A DNA stretch of 7,628 nt from an uncultured Geobacteraceae bacterium. Lineage in GTDB: Bacteria; Desulfobacterota; Desulfuromonadia; Desulfuromonadales; Geopsychrobacteraceae. The position numbers and the translations under genes are program-made. Positions 6,342 through 7,628 of the stretch are shown here, in pieces; position 1 is the stretch's first letter, and each line of letters begins with the position of its first letter. Below the pieces are notes generated by a model. That model saw only the letters and a list, made by a program, of their open reading frames with translations, made no database searches and had not been told where the DNA came from. The stretch is taken from contig CALFFB010000066.1 in the NCBI GenBank assembly GCA_937958075.1, positions 1 through 7,628 of the forward strand, in the 5' to 3' direction.

Positions 6342-7378
6342 TGGATCGCCATCATCAGGCAGTTCAGGCCGCTGCCGATGCCGAGAAAACCGACCAGATC
6401 GCCAGGGCGCAGCAGATCACGCTCTTTGGCAATGGCGGCGGTAATAGGCAGGGACACGGTGCCCATATTGCCGAGAAATTCGTACGTCGGGAAATCCTTC
6501 TCCGGGTCGATGCCCAGGGTCTGCAGGATCAGCTTCTGGTGGGCTTCGCCGACCTGATGGCAGATCACCTTGTCGATCTTGTCGGCGCTGAGGTTGAACT
6601 TGCGGGTGAAGTGATCCCAGGTTTTCTTGCCGAGTTCGACGCCATGTTTCATCACAGCAACGGCATCGGTCTGCATGAAGGGGAGCTGACAGGCCTCTGT
6701 TTCGCGTGACAAGCCCCAGCGACACAGTTCGTGATACTGGGGCTCGGCGAGGTTCACTCCGCCCATCAGCTTCGGTCGCCGTGACGGAGAAAAGGAGCCA
6801 TCCGTCAAGAGTACGGCCGCGGCACCGGAACCGCCGGTCAAGGTCGCCAGGGACTGGGTGAACAGGGGCATGGTCGGCTGGTCCAGCATTTTACCAATCA
6901 TGATCTCGTTGATTTCCCGCGAACTCTCACAGGCAACCACCAGTCCGGCGCGAATCTGCCCCAGCTCTATCCGGTTGGCAACATCAAGCACTCCATTAAG
7001 AACACCAAGGCAAGCATTTGAAATATCGTAGATCGCCACATCGCCGCGCACGCCTAAAGCCGAGGCGACAAGGCAGGCCGTCGCCGGTTCGAAATGCTCG
7101 CGGCAGACACCGGCGTAGACCACCGCGCCGATATCATCAGGTGAGATATCACGTTCCTGCAGGGATTTTTTCGCCGCGGCGATGGCCCCGTAGGAAATGG
7201 GGGTATCGGGTTTCCACCAGCGCCGCTCGCGAATACCGGTGAGGGCTTCGAGCTGCCCCGGGGCGATACGCAGTTTCTGATAAACCGGCTCGAGTCGCGC
7301 TTCAAGCTCTACCGAGGTCATAACCACCGGCGCCAGCTCGTAGCCGACGGATTCAATATAAACACGTGTGTATTTCAT
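6335..7378 (-). CDS. oleA: OleA: thiolase-fold head-to-head acyl-CoA condensing enzyme
   Basis: A 347-residue KAS III-like protein. The catalytic cysteine is C123 in ISNACLG, with H274 in ICHQVGEAHQ and N304 in FLGNMGT. E97 in REHFEPATA is the glutamate distinctive of OleA, used as a base across the dimer interface. The spacings E97-C123 (26) and H274-N304 (30) equal those I recall for the Xanthomonas campestris enzyme (E117/C143 and H285/N315). OleA joins two fatty acyl-CoA molecules by a non-decarboxylative Claisen condensation, giving a 2-alkyl-3-ketoacid. Chain length and unsaturation of the natural substrates cannot be told from sequence. The ATG at 7378-7376 is preceded by AGGA (7386-7383) with a short 4-nt gap. 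oleA is the first gene of the operon, with 250 bp of non-coding sequence visible upstream. Automatic annotation would likely say 3-oxoacyl-ACP synthase III. Confidence 0.5.
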   Translation of the reverse strand: MKYTRVYIESVGYELAPVVMTSVELEARLEPVYQKLRIAPGQLEALTGIRERRWWKPDTPISYGAIAAAKKSLQERDISPDDIGAVVYAGVCREHFEPATACLVASALGVRGDVAIYDISNACLGVLNGVLDVANRIELGQIRAGLVVACESSREINEIMIGKMLDQPTMPLFTQSLATLTGGSGAAAVLLTDGSFSPSRRPKLMGGVNLAEPQYHELCRWGLSRETEACQLPFMQTDAVAVMKHGVELGKKTWDHFTRKFNLSADKIDKVICHQVGEAHQKLILQTLGIDPEKDFPTYEFLGNMGTVSLPITAAIAKERDLLRPGDLVGFLGIGSGLNCLMMAIQW

Positions 7379-7389
7379 TCCGTCCTACT

Positions 7390-7403
7390 TTTTATCGATA
7401 AAA
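7390..7403. promoter_or_regulatory. 14-bp perfect AT-rich palindrome before oleA (candidate operator)
   Basis: TTTTATCGATAAAA is exactly self-complementary, centred between 7396 and 7397, about 18 nt upstream of the oleA start codon and next to its ribosome binding site. A dyad here could bind a dimeric repressor or cover the transcription start. No regulator gene is in the window, so this is positional inference only. Confidence 0.5.
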
Positions 7404-7404
7404 G

Positions 7405-7514
7405 ACATGGATGACATAAAGTCTTGCTCCAAGGACCGCGACTGTATGCTGTAGAGCCATCCAGGGTTGTAAATCTGACGCACATCCTTGTCGCAAGAAT
7501 CATGTCATCCATGT
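7405..7514. repeat. Long imperfect inverted repeat / structured element upstream of oleA
   Basis: The outer arms ACATGGATGACAT (7405-7417) and ATGTCATCCATGT (7502-7514) are perfect 13-bp inverses. Further in, TCTTGC (7422-7427) pairs with GCAAGA (7493-7498) and CAAGGA (7430-7435) pairs with TCCTTG (7485-7490), with small unpaired interruptions of similar size on both sides. About 25 base pairs thus enclose a loop of roughly 49 nt. The element carries no open frame and no transposase. It may be a dispersed intergenic repeat or non-autonomous mobile remnant, an RNA leader structure, or a binding region. On the minus strand the outer arm is followed by a short T-rich run. Confidence 0.5.
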
Positions 7515-7628
7515 TTAAACTCTGCATGTTTCCGGTTTTCGAATCAGAAGTTTATCAGTTAAAATCCCGTGTATAATAAACAACCTGCCTTCCATCCCCT
7601 ACAAAACTGCAGGCTTTGTACCACAAAA

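Larger units (their letters stand above)
7379..7628. other. Non-coding region upstream of the ole operon
   Basis: 250 bp without a credible gene on either strand. Besides the inverted repeat and the palindrome, it contains a GTTTAAAC palindrome (7513-7520) and a relatively AT-rich right part (7513-7628). I could not identify a convincing -35/-10 pair reading toward oleA, so the operon promoter is unplaced; it may use a non-sigma-70 factor or lie beyond 7628. Confidence 0.5.

Noticed and set aside
4401..6557. A 718-codon open frame on the plus strand, antisense to oleC, oleB and the end of oleA
   Set aside because: It is rich in Arg, Gly, Gln, His and Pro, has no recognisable domain and crosses gene boundaries. 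Three well-supported minus-strand genes cover it. Long antisense frames of this kind are common in GC-rich coding DNA.
7572..7577. Perfect TATAAT on the plus strand in the right-hand non-coding region
   Set aside because: No acceptable -35 box lies 16-18 bp upstream, and no rightward gene begins before the window ends. In AT-rich sequence such a hexamer is weak evidence.
7379..7628. CRISPR-like array suggested by recurring short motifs
   Set aside because: The recurring unit is only about 5 bp with inverted copies. There is no repeat of 23-40 bp separated by unique spacers, and no cas gene is in the window.

Overview
The window reads as one leftward (minus-strand) stretch of a Gram-negative bacterial chromosome of moderately high GC. 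Every gene I accept is on the minus strand. Its main content is a complete oleABCD cluster for head-to-head condensation of fatty acyl chains into long-chain olefins. oleB and oleC are separate genes, as is usual in proteobacteria. Together with a partial MEMO/AmmeMemoRadiSam B gene, this would suit a deltaproteobacterium-like host (Desulfuromonadales or relatives). That placement is inference, not something the sequence proves.

Layout from right to left, in the direction of transcription: (i) 7379-7628 is a non-coding upstream region with a long imperfect inverted repeat and a 14-bp perfect palindrome. (ii) 7378-2770 holds oleA, oleB, oleC and oleD with a 7-bp overlap, a 6-bp gap and a 4-bp overlap between successive genes, so this is almost certainly one translationally coupled operon. 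(iii) 2731-1334 encodes a membrane-anchored protein of the glucose/sorbosone dehydrogenase (PQQ-dependent beta-propeller) type, 38 bp behind oleD. (iv) 1333-1079 is a non-coding stretch with a hairpin, a possible promoter, tRNA-Cys(GCA) and an intrinsic terminator. (v) 1065-247 is a TauE/SafE-type permease, followed after 16 bp by (vi) the first 76 codons of a MEMO-family gene running off the left edge.

How the genes work together: OleA condenses two fatty acyl-CoA chains to a 2-alkyl-3-ketoacid, OleD reduces it to the beta-hydroxy acid, OleC closes it to a beta-lactone using ATP, and OleB removes CO2 to leave a cis-olefin. The residues expected for catalysis are visible in all four proteins. 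The downstream beta-propeller protein may be co-transcribed, but nothing in the sequence ties it to olefin synthesis. The tRNA, permease and MEMO gene look like a separate unit. I see no CRISPR array, transposase, phage gene or defence system here. The less explained signals are the structured region before oleA and the tRNA-terminator-permease junction.
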